Source of the DNA: Puerhibacterium puerhi | GTDB taxonomy: Bacteria; Actinomycetota; Actinomycetes; Actinomycetales; Cellulomonadaceae | Length of the DNA: 50,555 bases | NCBI RefSeq assembly: GCF_009846865.1 | Contig: NZ_WUWN01000022.1 | Span: 1-50,555, forward strand | Direction: 5' to 3' | Shown: one piece after another, positions 25,657-35,223 of the stretch | Layout of the letters: every line of letters begins with the position of its first letter | Position numbering within the stretch: the first letter of the stretch is position 1 | Position numbers and translations under genes: made by a program | The notes under the pieces: model-generated | Told to the model about the DNA's origin: nothing | Database searches by the model: none | What the model saw: the letters and a program-made list of their open reading frames with translations, nothing else

Positions 25657-26196
25657 ATGGACGACCGCTCACCGTTCGGCGACCAGGGCCCCGCGGACGA
25701 CGTGCCCATGGTCCCCGTGGAGGTGCTCGGGGTCCGTCAGCAGCGCGGCGACCAGGAGATCGTCGTCCTCCTGCTGGACGGCGCGGCGTCCCTGGTGGTG
25801 CCCATCGTCATCGGACCGCGTGAGGCGAGCGCGATCGCGATGGCGCAGGCCGGCCTCGTCACCCCCCGGCCCCTGACGCACGACCTGCTGCGCGACCTGC
25901 TCGACGCCACCGGCGTGGGGCTCGAGCGCGCCGAGATCGTCGCCCTCGACGGCGGGATCTTCTTCGCCGAGCTCGTGCTGTCCAACGGGGTACGGGTCGA
26001 CTCGCGCGCCTCGGACGCCATCGCCCTGGCGGTCCGCACCGGCTCGCCGGTCCTGTGCTCGGCCGAGGTCGTCGCGACGGCGGGCATCGAGACCGTCGAC
26101 GCCTCGCACCAGCGCGAGATGGACCGGTTCCGCGACTTCCTGGCGAACGTCGAGCCCGACGACTTCGCCGGCCCGGGCGGCGCTCCCCGGGAGTGA
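25657..26196 (+). CDS. Bifunctional nuclease (DUF151) family protein
   Basis: A 179-residue member of the bifunctional nuclease family (DNase/RNase fold first described in plants). Motifs include VVLLLDGAASLVVPIVIGPREASAIA, PRPLTHDLLRDLLDATG, FFAELVLSNGVRVDSRASDAIALAVR and the trailing FRDFLANVEPDDF. It corresponds to Rv1829 of mycobacteria and occupies the same place between two MerR genes. ATG 25657 directly follows a -10 box. The physiological role in bacteria is not established. Confidence 0.92.
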   Translation: MDDRSPFGDQGPADDVPMVPVEVLGVRQQRGDQEIVVLLLDGAASLVVPIVIGPREASAIAMAQAGLVTPRPLTHDLLRDLLDATGVGLERAEIVALDGGIFFAELVLSNGVRVDSRASDAIALAVRTGSPVLCSAEVVATAGIETVDASHQREMDRFRDFLANVEPDDFAGPGGAPRE

Positions 26197-26239
26197 GGCC
26201 CGCGACAGCCTCCCCGGGGTCGGACGCCCTCGTGTGCTC

Positions 26240-26259
26240 ACCCTCACGTCGAGGTCGAG
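26240..26259 (+). promoter_or_regulatory. MerR-box-like element, copy 1
   Basis: ACCCTC followed by 5 nt and GAGGTCGAG. CCTC and GAGG form a short inverted repeat of the type bound by MerR-family dimers. The same pattern recurs 54 bp downstream, both upstream of a MerR gene. Confidence 0.45.
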
Positions 26260-26293
26260 ACCCGGACAGACCGGTCCGAACCCGTAGAAGACG

Positions 26294-26313
26294 ACCCTCT
26301 ACCTGAGGTCGAG
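26294..26313 (+). promoter_or_regulatory. MerR-box-like element, copy 2
   Basis: Second copy of ACCCTC-N5-GAGGTCGAG; the 15 fixed bases are identical to copy 1 while the 5-nt spacer differs (TACCT versus ACGTC). It ends 35 bp before the -35 box of the downstream merR gene. Confidence 0.45.
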
Positions 26314-26347
26314 GGGGCGACACGCGACGCGCCGGGGGCCGTTTGCG

Positions 26348-26376
26348 TTGAATCGGCACGGAGTGCGGCCTAGCGT
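26348..26376 (+). promoter_or_regulatory. Promoter of the second merR gene
   Basis: TTGAAT at 26348-26353 and TAGCGT at 26371-26376 are separated by exactly 17 bp. The start would be about 20 nt before GTG 26405, and the leader contains GGGAGG (26394-26399). Confidence 0.6.
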
Positions 26377-26404
26377 GGACGCAGACATCCACCGGGAGGC
26401 ACGA

Positions 26405-27010
26405 GTGAACACCAGCAGCGGCAAGGCGAGCGCCGTGTCCGGCGCGTCGGCCGAGACTGCGGTGCCGCACGGCGCCCAGGGTCTCCTCTTCGGCGAGGAC
26501 CTCACGGAGCAGGACGCCGCGACCGGGTACCGCGGGCCCACCGCGTGCCGCGTCGCCGGCATCACCTACCGCCAGCTCGACTACTGGGCGCGCACCGGCC
26601 TCGTCGAGCCGTCGATCCGCCCGGCCACCGGATCGGGCACCCACCGGCTCTACAGCTTCCGCGACATCCTTGTGCTCAAGGTCGTCAAGCGGCTGCTCGA
26701 CACCGGCGTCTCCCTGCAGCAGATCCGTGCCGCCGTCACCCACCTGCGCGAGCGCGGCGTGGAGGACCTGGCGCAGATCACCCTGATGAGCGACGGCGCG
26801 TCGGTGTACGAGTGCACGTCCCCCGACGAGGTCGTCGACCTCGTCCAGGGCGGCCAGGGCGTGTTCGGCATCGCCGTCGGGCGCGTGTGGCGCGAGATCG
26901 AGGGCACCTTGTCGACCATGCCGACCGAGACGCTCGCCGACGCCGAGCGCCCGGCCGAGCTCGCCGGCGACGAGCTCGCCGCCCGCCGCGCCAAGCGCCA
27001 GGCCGGCTGA
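26405..27010 (+). CDS. MerR-family transcriptional regulator (Rv1830-like)
   Basis: A 201-residue MerR protein. The wing-helix domain spans about residues 40-110: TACRVAGITYRQLDYWARTGLVEPSI, SGTHRLYSFRDILVLKVVKRLL and GVSLQQIRAAVTHLRERG. The C-terminal part is distinctive of the Rv1830 group (ITLMSDGASVYECTSPDEVVDLVQGGQGVFGIAVG) and lacks metal ligands. GTG 26405 is preceded by GGGAGG at 5 nt; a TTGAAT/TAGCGT promoter lies just upstream. Two MerR-box-like repeats upstream point to autoregulation or control by the FtsR-like neighbour. Confidence 0.9.
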   Translation: MNTSSGKASAVSGASAETAVPHGAQGLLFGEDLTEQDAATGYRGPTACRVAGITYRQLDYWARTGLVEPSIRPATGSGTHRLYSFRDILVLKVVKRLLDTGVSLQQIRAAVTHLRERGVEDLAQITLMSDGASVYECTSPDEVVDLVQGGQGVFGIAVGRVWREIEGTLSTMPTETLADAERPAELAGDELAARRAKRQAG

Positions 27011-27086
27011 CCCGGACCCGCGCGCCGCGGCCGGCGCACGTCGCGACCGTTCGTCGCCCCGAGCGACAGTCCGCGGAAACCGGGGA

Positions 27087-27092
27087 TAGCCT
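27087..27092 (+). promoter_or_regulatory. -10 element giving a probably leaderless MBL-hydrolase mRNA
   Basis: TAGCCT ends 6 nt before ATG 27099. No Shine-Dalgarno is present in the gap from the merR stop. Confidence 0.6.
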
Positions 27093-27098
27093 GCAGGC

Positions 27099-27758
27099 AT
27101 GCAGCTGACGTCCCACGGCCACGCGTGCGTCCGCCTCGACGGCGCCGGGGCCCGCCTCGCCGTCGACCCGGGCACCTTCTCCGACGCGCAGGGCGCCCTC
27201 GCCGGCGCCACCGCCGTCCTGATCACCCACGAGCACCCCGACCACGTCGACGCACCGGCCGTCGCCGCTGCCCTGCGCGCCGACGCGGGCCTGCAGGCGT
27301 GGGGGACCGCCGGCGCGGTCGCCGCCCTGACCGGGGCGGGCGCGCCCGCCGGGCGCGTGCACACCGCGCAGCCCGGCGACGTGCTGGAGCTGGGGGCCGC
27401 GCGCGTGACCGTCGGCGGCGGGGCGCACGCCCTCATCCATCCGGCGATCCCGCGGGCGACCAACGTGACCTACCTCGTCGAGCTCGACGGGGCGAGCGCC
27501 TACCACCCGGGCGACTCCTTCGACGCCCCGCCCACCGGCGTCGACGTGCTCCTCACGCCCGTCTCCGGGCCGTGGCTCAAGCTGGGCGAGGTCATCGACT
27601 TCGTGCGGGCCGCGAGCGCCCGGTACGTGGTCCCGACGCACGACGCGCTGCTGTCCGAGGTGGGCTACCGGATGGTCTCTGGCCGGCTGTCCGACGCCGC
27701 GCTGGTCGGCGAGCACGCGTACGCCCGGCTCGGGACGGGGGAGACGCTCGCCCTCTGA
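27099..27758 (+). CDS. MBL-fold metal-dependent hydrolase (UlaG-like)
   Basis: A 219-residue metallo-beta-lactamase-fold protein of the compact UlaG/YtnP-like group. The metal motif is ITHEHPDHVDAPAV, preceded by GHACVRLDGAGARLAVDPGTF; further metal ligands are in HPAIPRATNVTYLVE, HPGDSFDAPP and PTHDALLSEVG. Substrate unknown; homologues act on lactonases or cyclic phosphates, which cannot be distinguished here. It is the last + strand gene before orientation switches and is convergent with the PLD gene 16 bp away. Confidence 0.88.
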   Translation: MQLTSHGHACVRLDGAGARLAVDPGTFSDAQGALAGATAVLITHEHPDHVDAPAVAAALRADAGLQAWGTAGAVAALTGAGAPAGRVHTAQPGDVLELGAARVTVGGGAHALIHPAIPRATNVTYLVELDGASAYHPGDSFDAPPTGVDVLLTPVSGPWLKLGEVIDFVRAASARYVVPTHDALLSEVGYRMVSGRLSDAALVGEHAYARLGTGETLAL

Positions 27759-27774
27759 GCCGCGCACCGGCCGC

Positions 27775-29079
27775 TCAGAGCAGGGGGCCGAGCGGCGCGA
27801 CGAGGCGCTCGCCCACCTTCTGGAAGGCCGGCCGCCGCTCCCAGGCCGCGAGCGTGAGCTCGCGCGCGTTGCCGAGGTCCATGGCGAAGACGTCCTCGAG
27901 CGTGCGGGCGACGTCGCGGTCGACGATCTCGAGGTTGATCTCGTAGTTGCCGGTCAGCGAGAGCCGGTCGATGTTCGCCGTGCCGACGGTCGACCACCGG
28001 CCGTCGATCGTCGCGGTCTTCGCGTGGATCATCGCCCCCTGGTACAGGAAGATCCGCACGCCGCCGCGCAGCAGCGTGGCGTAGTGCCCGCGGGCGAGCC
28101 AGTCGGCGACCACGTGGTTGGAGCGCTCCGGCACCAGCACCCGCACGTCGACGCCGCGGCGGGCGGCGGCGAGCAGCGCGGCGAGGATCTCCCGGTCGGG
28201 GATGAAGTAGGCCTGGGTGATGTGCACGTGGCTGGTCGCCCGGTCGATGGCGTCGAGGTAGATGCCGCGGATCGGGAAGACGAGGTCGCTGGGGGCGTTG
28301 CGCGCCGCGCGCAGCTGCGGCAGCCACGACGGCGAGCCCACGTCCTGCAGGACCGGCAGCCGCGGGCGGCGCCACCGGTTCCAGAAGTCGACGAACGAGT
28401 TGCGCAGCTCCCAGACGGCCGGGCCCTCGAGCCGCAGGTGGGTGTCGCGCCAGTGCGCGGCGTACAGGTCGCCGAGGTTGTACCCGCCGACGAAGCCGAC
28501 CTCGTCGTCGACGACGAGCAGCTTGCGGTGGTCGCGCCCCGAGTAGCGGATGCCGCCCCACAGGATGCCCGGGCGCAGCACGGGGAAGCGCAGCACGTGG
28601 ACGGCGCGCGGGAAGCGGAAGAAGGACGGCGGCACGACGAGGTTGGCGAACCCGTCGTAGACCACGTAGACGGCGACACCCCGGGCCGCGGCGTCGGCCA
28701 GCGCCTGCTTGAACGCCTGGCCGACCTCGTCGGCCTTCCAGATGAACGTCTCGAGGAAGACGTGGTGCTTGGCGCCGCGGATGGCCTCGAGCATCGCGTC
28801 GTACAGGTCGTGGCCGGAGGTGTACACCGTGGTGGTGGTCCGCCCGACCTGCGCGTCCGTGGGCGGCGCGGTGGGGAACGGGGCGTCGAGCGGGTGGCGG
28901 TGACGGCGCAGGCGCTCGCCCGCCATGATCGCCAGCCCCGTGGCGACGGGAACGGCCACCGCCGTGAGCGCGGCCCGCAGCGCCACGCGGCGCACACCTG
29001 CCCAGGTGGTGTCGGTCGGCAGCGTGACCGCGAGGCGGGGCAGGCGGGCGGAGCGCGAGGGCAGGGCGGGGCGGGGCAC
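27775..29079 (-). CDS. Phospholipase D-family cardiolipin synthase
   Basis: A 434-residue membrane-associated PLD-superfamily enzyme, most likely joining phosphatidylglycerol units into cardiolipin. Both HKD motifs are intact: HRKLLVVDD (His184, Lys186, Asp191) and IHAKTATID (near residue 360), each followed by a Gly-Gly/Gly-Thr-Ala-Asn element (GGYNLGD; GTANID). One hydrophobic N-terminal segment (about residues 33-54) anchors it; there is a single such helix rather than the two of classical Cls. GTG 29079 is chosen because the - strand -10 box TAGGTT ends 7 nt before it. A much longer upstream frame is noncoding in composition. First - strand gene after the orientation switch. Confidence 0.88.
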   Translation of the reverse strand: MPRPALPSRSARLPRLAVTLPTDTTWAGVRRVALRAALTAVAVPVATGLAIMAGERLRRHRHPLDAPFPTAPPTDAQVGRTTTTVYTSGHDLYDAMLEAIRGAKHHVFLETFIWKADEVGQAFKQALADAAARGVAVYVVYDGFANLVVPPSFFRFPRAVHVLRFPVLRPGILWGGIRYSGRDHRKLLVVDDEVGFVGGYNLGDLYAAHWRDTHLRLEGPAVWELRNSFVDFWNRWRRPRLPVLQDVGSPSWLPQLRAARNAPSDLVFPIRGIYLDAIDRATSHVHITQAYFIPDREILAALLAAARRGVDVRVLVPERSNHVVADWLARGHYATLLRGGVRIFLYQGAMIHAKTATIDGRWSTVGTANIDRLSLTGNYEINLEIVDRDVARTLEDVFAMDLGNARELTLAAWERRPAFQKVGERLVAPLGPLL

Positions 29080-29086
29080 GGGCGCC

Positions 29087-29092
29087 AACCTA
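29087..29092 (-). promoter_or_regulatory. -10 element giving a probably leaderless PLD mRNA
   Basis: On the - strand TAGGTT ends 7 nt before the GTG at 29079, with no ribosome-binding site between them. Confidence 0.55.
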
Positions 29093-29135
29093 TCCGGGCC
29101 GGGACGCCGGTGCAGCGAGCCTGCCGCCCGGCGCG

Positions 29136-30185
29136 TCACGCCCCGAGCGCGTCCGACAGCGGGTGCGAGCGGATCGCGGCGGCCAGCTCGCCCTCGATCC
29201 GGTCGAGGTAGACGCCGGTGGTCGCGATCGACGCGTGGCCGAGCAGCTCCGCGACCACCTTGACGTCCCACCCCTCGGCGACCAGCAGCGTCGCGGTCGT
29301 GTGCCGCAGCGCGTGCGGGGTGGCGGGCCGGCGGTACTCCGCGGGCATGCGCCCGACGGCGCGGGCCAGCAGGCCGCGGATCGTCTGCGGGTCGGCGCGT
29401 CGCCCGCGCCAGGTCAGCAGCAGCGCGCGCTGGGCGTCGGGGTCGTCCGGGCGGCGGGCGGCGAGCCGGGGCCGCAGCGTCGTCAGGTAGTCCTCGAGCG
29501 CCGCGGCGAGCGGCGGGCTCAGCGCCAGCGTGCGCGTGCTGCCGCCCTTGCCGACCACGCGCCAGCGGGTGTGACCCGGTTCGCGGGTGAAGTCCTCGAC
29601 GTCGGCCCGGGCGAGCTCGGAGACCCGCGGGCCGAGCACCAGCAGGAGGGCGACGACGAGGCGGTCGCGCAGCGCCAGGTCCTGGTCGGTGCGCGCCGGC
29701 GCCGACCCTGGCCCGGGCGCACCCGTCGCCGTGGCGAGCAGGGCCTGGGCCGCCGACGACGACAGGGCGGTGCGCGCCACGCGCAGGCCGCCGCGCACCT
29801 TGGCCGGGGGAGCGGCCCACTGCATGGGGTCGGCCTGGACCCAGCACTCCTTCGCGGCGTGCGAGAAGAACCGCGTGGCCGACTGGCGGAAGCGGTTCAC
29901 CGTGGCGGTGGACCGCCCCGGGCCGGCCTTGCGCGCGGGGTCGGTGAACCGTCCGTCCGGGCTGGCCTGGTAGCGCACCAGCGCGTCGTCGACGTCGTCG
30001 CCGGTGACGTCGTCGAGGACGCGCTCGTGGCCGAGCAGGCGCGCGAGCTCGCGCACGTCGCGGTCGTAGCTGCGGGCGGTGGCGGGGGAGAGGACGCCGC
30101 GGACGGTCTCGACGCGCACGGACGCGAGGTAGCGGTCGGCGGCCTCGGCGACGGTGAGGCGGTTGAGCCGGGGCGGGGCGACCAC
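29136..30185 (-). CDS. Xer-type tyrosine recombinase
   Basis: A 349-residue site-specific recombinase. The N-terminal core-binding domain covers about residues 10-125 (TVAEAADRYLASVRVETVRG onwards); the catalytic domain contains every active-site residue: Arg187 in GPRVSELAR, Lys213 in VGKGGSTR, His291 and Arg294 in PHALRHTTATL, His317 in LLGHASIATTGVY and the nucleophile Tyr326. The C-terminal motifs are closest to XerC/XerD, but the protein is longer than the usual 300 residues, with extra sequence around residues 72-92 and 152-168. GTG 30185 follows GAGGAGG. It lies about 0.8 kb from a dif-like site, so it could be a chromosomal Xer protein or an integrase that uses dif. Confidence 0.9.
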   Translation of the reverse strand: MVAPPRLNRLTVAEAADRYLASVRVETVRGVLSPATARSYDRDVRELARLLGHERVLDDVTGDDVDDALVRYQASPDGRFTDPARKAGPGRSTATVNRFRQSATRFFSHAAKECWVQADPMQWAAPPAKVRGGLRVARTALSSSAAQALLATATGAPGPGSAPARTDQDLALRDRLVVALLLVLGPRVSELARADVEDFTREPGHTRWRVVGKGGSTRTLALSPPLAAALEDYLTTLRPRLAARRPDDPDAQRALLLTWRGRRADPQTIRGLLARAVGRMPAEYRRPATPHALRHTTATLLVAEGWDVKVVAELLGHASIATTGVYLDRIEGELAAAIRSHPLSDALGA

Positions 30186-30245
30186 GAGACCTCCTCGGAC
30201 GACGGCGCCGGGGGACGCGGGCGCTGACCTGTACGGACGCCGCCG

Positions 30246-30251
30246 AGGCTA
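30246..30251 (-). promoter_or_regulatory. Candidate -10 element of the recombinase gene
   Basis: TAGCCT on the - strand, 60 bp before GTG 30185, giving a leader of about 54 nt that ends in the GAGGAGG ribosome-binding site. No clear -35. Confidence 0.4.
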
Positions 30252-30359
30252 GTCGGACGCACCGACACGGGCACCGACACGGGCGGGAGCCCTCGCAGCG
30301 GGCGCCGCGTCGGCGAGACGGCGTGCCCGGGGACGATGCGCCTGCGTTATGTCACCGGC

Positions 30360-30387
30360 ACCACTGTGTTGTACCATACACAATGGT
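30360..30387. repeat. Imperfect 10-8-10 palindrome in an AT-rich island
   Basis: ACCACTGTGT and ACACAATGGT pair at 9 of 10 positions across an 8-bp centre (TGTACCAT). The layout resembles either a regulator operator or the core site of a tyrosine recombinase (two arms around a 6-8 bp crossover region). It is 175 bp from the recombinase start codon. An 8-mer, TTATGTCA (30347-30354), identical to part of the right arm of dif, lies just beside it. Confidence 0.5.
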
Positions 30388-30464
30388 TTGGGCGCTATGT
30401 CCGAATCAGTGTAGCGGGCTGCGGCTCGCCGAGAGGGTCGTCAGCGGAGCCATCCGCCGGCGTG

Positions 30465-30492
30465 TCGGCACCGGCGCGTCGGCACCGGCGCG
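30465..30492. repeat. 14-bp tandem duplication
   Basis: TCGGCACCGGCGCG occurs twice in direct succession (30465-30478 and 30479-30492), followed by a partial third unit. It is within the gene-free region; no function is apparent. Confidence 0.6.
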
Positions 30493-30996
30493 TCGGCGCT
30501 GCGACGCCGTGTGCGGTGGCGTGGCGGCCTCGACAGGGGACGGCGGCTGCGGCTGGAGGTGCGGCGCCGGACAGTGGGCGCGCGTCCCGGCGCCGCAGCG
30601 CTGCGGCCTGGGCGCCGACATGCGCCGAGCGGCGCCCGGGTGCGGGCCGGCGCGCGCCCAGCGGTGCCGACGGCGCCCGACGCCTGACGCCCGACGCCGA
30701 CGCGCAGCGTCCGGCGCGGCAGGAACGTCTCTGGCGAGCCGGCGCCGACGGTTCGGCCCGGACGAAGCTCGGGCGGATCGGTTCCGGGGCCAACCAGCAC
30801 CTCGACGCTGCCGGACGGCGGCGGAGGGCGGCGAGGCGAACGCGCCCGGGCCGCGCACCGGCTGCCCATGGCCCGCGACGCCGCGCCGGGCGCGCTATCG
30901 CCGCCTGACGCGTCGTCGCGCACGCCACACGGTCCGGTCGCCGCGCCACCGTCGGCCTCGTCGAGGGGAGCGCTCTGGCAGCCGCTCCTTCCTCCG

Positions 30997-31024
30997 TAAT
31001 GACATAATGTGCATTATCGGCATA
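30997..31024 (-). other. dif: dif-like site for XerC/XerD chromosome-dimer resolution
   Basis: On the - strand the 28-mer divides into a XerC-type arm TATGCCGATAA, a 6-bp centre TGCACA and a XerD-type arm TTATGTCATTA. Against the actinobacterial dif consensus as I know it (arms TTSRCCGATAA and TTATGTCAAGT, centre TVNACA) 23 of 28 positions agree, with 22 contiguous positions (4-25) all matching; mismatches are confined to the outer ends. The site sits in an AT-rich island of an otherwise extremely GC-rich region, outside any gene, and close to the point where gene orientation flips. This is what a replication-terminus dimer-resolution site should look like. Confidence 0.85.
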
Positions 31025-31077
31025 CCGCTCGAGGTGCTCGGACACTCTGGAGAGGCTGCTCGCGGGCCCGCACCGCC

Positions 31078-31566
31078 TCAGTGGGCCGTGGGCACCCGCC
31101 ACGACCGCATGCGCACGATGCGCGCCGCACGGCGCAGGTCCGCGCGCACGGCGTACGGCGCCAGCGCCCGCAGCGTCACGACCACCGGCGACCAGGCGCC
31201 CGATCCCTCGACGGCCAGCTCGACGCCCAGCGTGGTCCCCGCGGCGCCGCCTGGGGCGAACGTCAGCCGCAGCCACGCCCGCAGCCCGCGCCACGTCCCG
31301 GCCTCGCTCCACGCGCCCGGTTCGCCGTGCGCGCCGGGCGGCGTCGACTCGGTGATCTCCAGACGCGGACCGGCGCCCACCAGCGTGCGGTCCACCCAGC
31401 GCGTGCCGACCGGCGGCGGCCCTGGGGCCGGTGATCCGTCCGGAGCCGTCAGCCGGTCCACCGCCCGCAGGCTCGACTGCCACTCGGGCCGGTGGCGCGG
31501 GTCGGCGAGGTAGTCGAACGCCGCCCGCGGCGGCGCGTCCACCGGCATCGTGAAGCGCGTCGTCAT
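31078..31566 (-). CDS. SRPBCC-family ligand-binding protein
   Basis: A 162-residue helix-grip (START/polyketide-cyclase-like) protein. It begins MTTRFTMPVDAPPRAAFDYLADPRHRPEWQSS in pieces characteristic of the SRPBCC superfamily, with GTRWVDRTL, RLEITESTPPG and TFAPGGAAGTTLGVELAVEG as the beta-sheet core, and a basic C-terminal helix (RADLRRAARIVRMRSW). Such proteins bind hydrophobic ligands or act as co-chaperones; the ligand cannot be predicted. ATG 31566 overlaps the stop of the kinase gene by 4 bp; it is the last gene of a three-gene - strand operon. Confidence 0.82.
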   Translation of the reverse strand: MTTRFTMPVDAPPRAAFDYLADPRHRPEWQSSLRAVDRLTAPDGSPAPGPPPVGTRWVDRTLVGAGPRLEITESTPPGAHGEPGAWSEAGTWRGLRAWLRLTFAPGGAAGTTLGVELAVEGSGAWSPVVVTLRALAPYAVRADLRRAARIVRMRSWRVPTAH

Positions 31567-32187
31567 CCGGCCCGCCCGGGCCGTGCTCCCCCGCCGTTCG
31601 CCCCGATCGCTCGCGCCGCGACCGCCTGCGCGGCGACCCACCGGTCGACGTCGCGCCGGGTGCGCAGCCGGACGACGACGTGCGGGGCGTCGCGGGCGAG
31701 CTGCTCGGGCAGGTCGGCGAGCTTGTGCCGGGTCTGCCACGCCCAGCGCAGGATGTGGTCCCGGTCGTTGACGATCGTCCACAGCGGAGGCTCGACGTTG
31801 CCGTTCCACAGCTCCGTGCGGCGCACCGACCGTCGGACCGTGCGGCGCACGACCTGCCGCATGACCACCCGGACCGGCAGGTCGAGCCAGACCAGCACCT
31901 CGGCACGCGCCGCGAGCAGCGGCCGGGCCGGCGCGTACTGGTACTCGGTCACCCAGCGGTCGGACGCGGCGAGCCCGCGCACCTCGTCGAGGAACTGCGG
32001 CCGCGGCTGCCAGCCGGGCCCGTGGAACAGGCCGTCCAGCTCGGTGTGCGGGATGCCCCACACCGTCGCGAGCCGGCCGGCCAGCGTCGTCTTGCCCGCG
32101 CCGGAGGTACCCGCCACCAGCACGCGCCGCGGCCGCTCCCCCAGCGCCGCGACGAGGTCGTCGTCCGGCCCGAGCACCCGCACCGGC

Positions 32188-32201
<14 letters not shown>
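31563..32201 (-). CDS. P-loop kinase of the adenylate-kinase/topology-modulation type
   Basis: A 212-residue P-loop NTPase. Walker A is VLVAGTSGAGKTTLAGRLA (about residues 27-45), followed by the substrate loop GIPHTELDGLFHGPGW and the lid-like basic region VRRTVRRSVRRTELWNGN. The motif set matches FlaR-like topology-modulation proteins and small adenylate-kinase relatives, whose true substrates are mostly unknown. ATG 32201 overlaps the end of the UvrA-like gene by 14 bp and its own stop overlaps the SRPBCC start, so the three are almost certainly co-translated. Confidence 0.85.
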
Positions 32202-34590
<2,389 letters not shown>

Positions 34591-34693
34591 CGTGTCTCCA
34601 CCTGTCTCGGGAGCGGGCGCTGGAGATCGTCCCACGCGCGCGCCGGGGCTGCCTAGGCCTCGCCGGGTGGACGCCGTGGCACGATCACCGACC

Positions 34694-35182
34694 GTGAGCG
34701 CCGCACGTCAGCAAGCCCCGACACAAGCCCCGACGCCGGCCCCGGTGGGCCCCGACGACGTCACCGACCTGGTCGGCTTCCTGCGCTCGGTCGACCTCAC
34801 GACGGCCGGGCTCGACGCGCCCACCGTGCGCCTGTGGGTCGACCGCGACGCCCGCGGCCGCATCACCGGCAGCACCGGGTACGAGCTGAGCCCCGACGGC
34901 GCGCACGCGCTGGTGCGCAGCGTCGCCGTCGCCCCGTCCGCGCGGCGCGCCGGGTACGGCACGGCGCTGGCCCGTCATGCCCTCGCGGCAGCGGCGGCCG
35001 AGGGCGCCCGCCGGGCCTGGTTGTTCAGCCGCAGGTCGGGCGGGTTCTGGCGCACGCTGGGCTTCGTCCCGGCCGACCGCGACGCGATGGCCGCCGCGCT
35101 GGACGCCACGCACCAGGTCCGGCTCTTCACGGCCACCGGGCAGCTGGCCCACGAGGTGGCCTGGTCGCGGCCGCTGCCCTGA
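34694..35182 (+). CDS. GNAT N-acetyltransferase, ArsN2-like
   Basis: A 162-residue acetyltransferase. The acetyl-CoA site is visible in LVRSVAVAPSARRAGYGTALARHAL (about residues 75-100), followed by ARRAWLFSRRSGGFWRTLGFVPADRDAM and a C-terminal HQVRLFTATGQLAHEVAWSR. The layout (beta-bulge, short loop, GGFWRTLGF instead of FF..GF) resembles ArsN2-type enzymes associated with arsenic and other toxic-compound resistance, but no ars genes are nearby. GTG 34694 gives a natural N terminus; the first 18 residues are a Pro/Ala/Gln-rich leader. Substrate not predictable. Confidence 0.8.
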   Translation: MSAARQQAPTQAPTPAPVGPDDVTDLVGFLRSVDLTTAGLDAPTVRLWVDRDARGRITGSTGYELSPDGAHALVRSVAVAPSARRAGYGTALARHALAAAAAEGARRAWLFSRRSGGFWRTLGFVPADRDAMAAALDATHQVRLFTATGQLAHEVAWSRPLP

Positions 35183-35195
35183 CCGCGGCGACCCA

Positions 35196-35218
35196 GCGCC
35201 GGCCGCGAGCGCCGGCGC
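35196..35218. terminator. Stem-loop between convergent genes
   Basis: GCGCCGGC (35196-35203) pairs with GCCGGCGC (35211-35218) around a 7-nt loop, in the 41-bp gap between the acetyltransferase stop and the stop of the convergent secreted-protein gene. Probably a bidirectional terminator. Confidence 0.5.
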
Positions 35219-35223
35219 GGTCG

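Larger units (their letters stand above)
30186..31077. other. Gene-free terminus region
   Basis: An 892-bp stretch without a credible gene. Open frames cross it on both strands but encode only Arg/Ala/Pro-rich shadow sequence. It contains the recombinase promoter at its left, an AT-rich island with a 28-bp palindrome (30345-30415), a 14-bp tandem duplication, a long GC-rich middle part, and a second AT-rich island holding the dif-like site (30990-31025). No tRNA, RNase P or other known RNA was recognised in it. Confidence 0.7.

Noticed and set aside
27775-29847. 690-residue version of the PLD protein
   Set aside because: The first 256 codons lie antisense-free but overlap the recombinase gene in another frame and have shadow composition; a TAGGTT box directly before GTG 29079 supports the shorter form.
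30640-30760. RNase P RNA-like patch around GGAACGTCT
   Set aside because: Only a short match; none of the other conserved rnpB blocks are present.
30347-31007. TTATGTCA and TGACATAA as terminal inverted repeats of a small transposon
   Set aside because: Only 8 bp match, there are no target duplications, and the right copy is better explained as part of the dif arm.
30323-31513. Long open frames across the gene-free region on both strands
   Set aside because: They encode Arg/Ala/Pro-rich sequence without any family motif, have no ribosome-binding site and run through both AT-rich islands and the dif-like site; in DNA this GC-rich such frames arise by chance.
34640-34693. Leaderless -10 box before the ArsN2-like acetyltransferase
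   Set aside because: The candidate hexamer reads CACGAT and lacks the first T of TAnnnT; spacing is also long.
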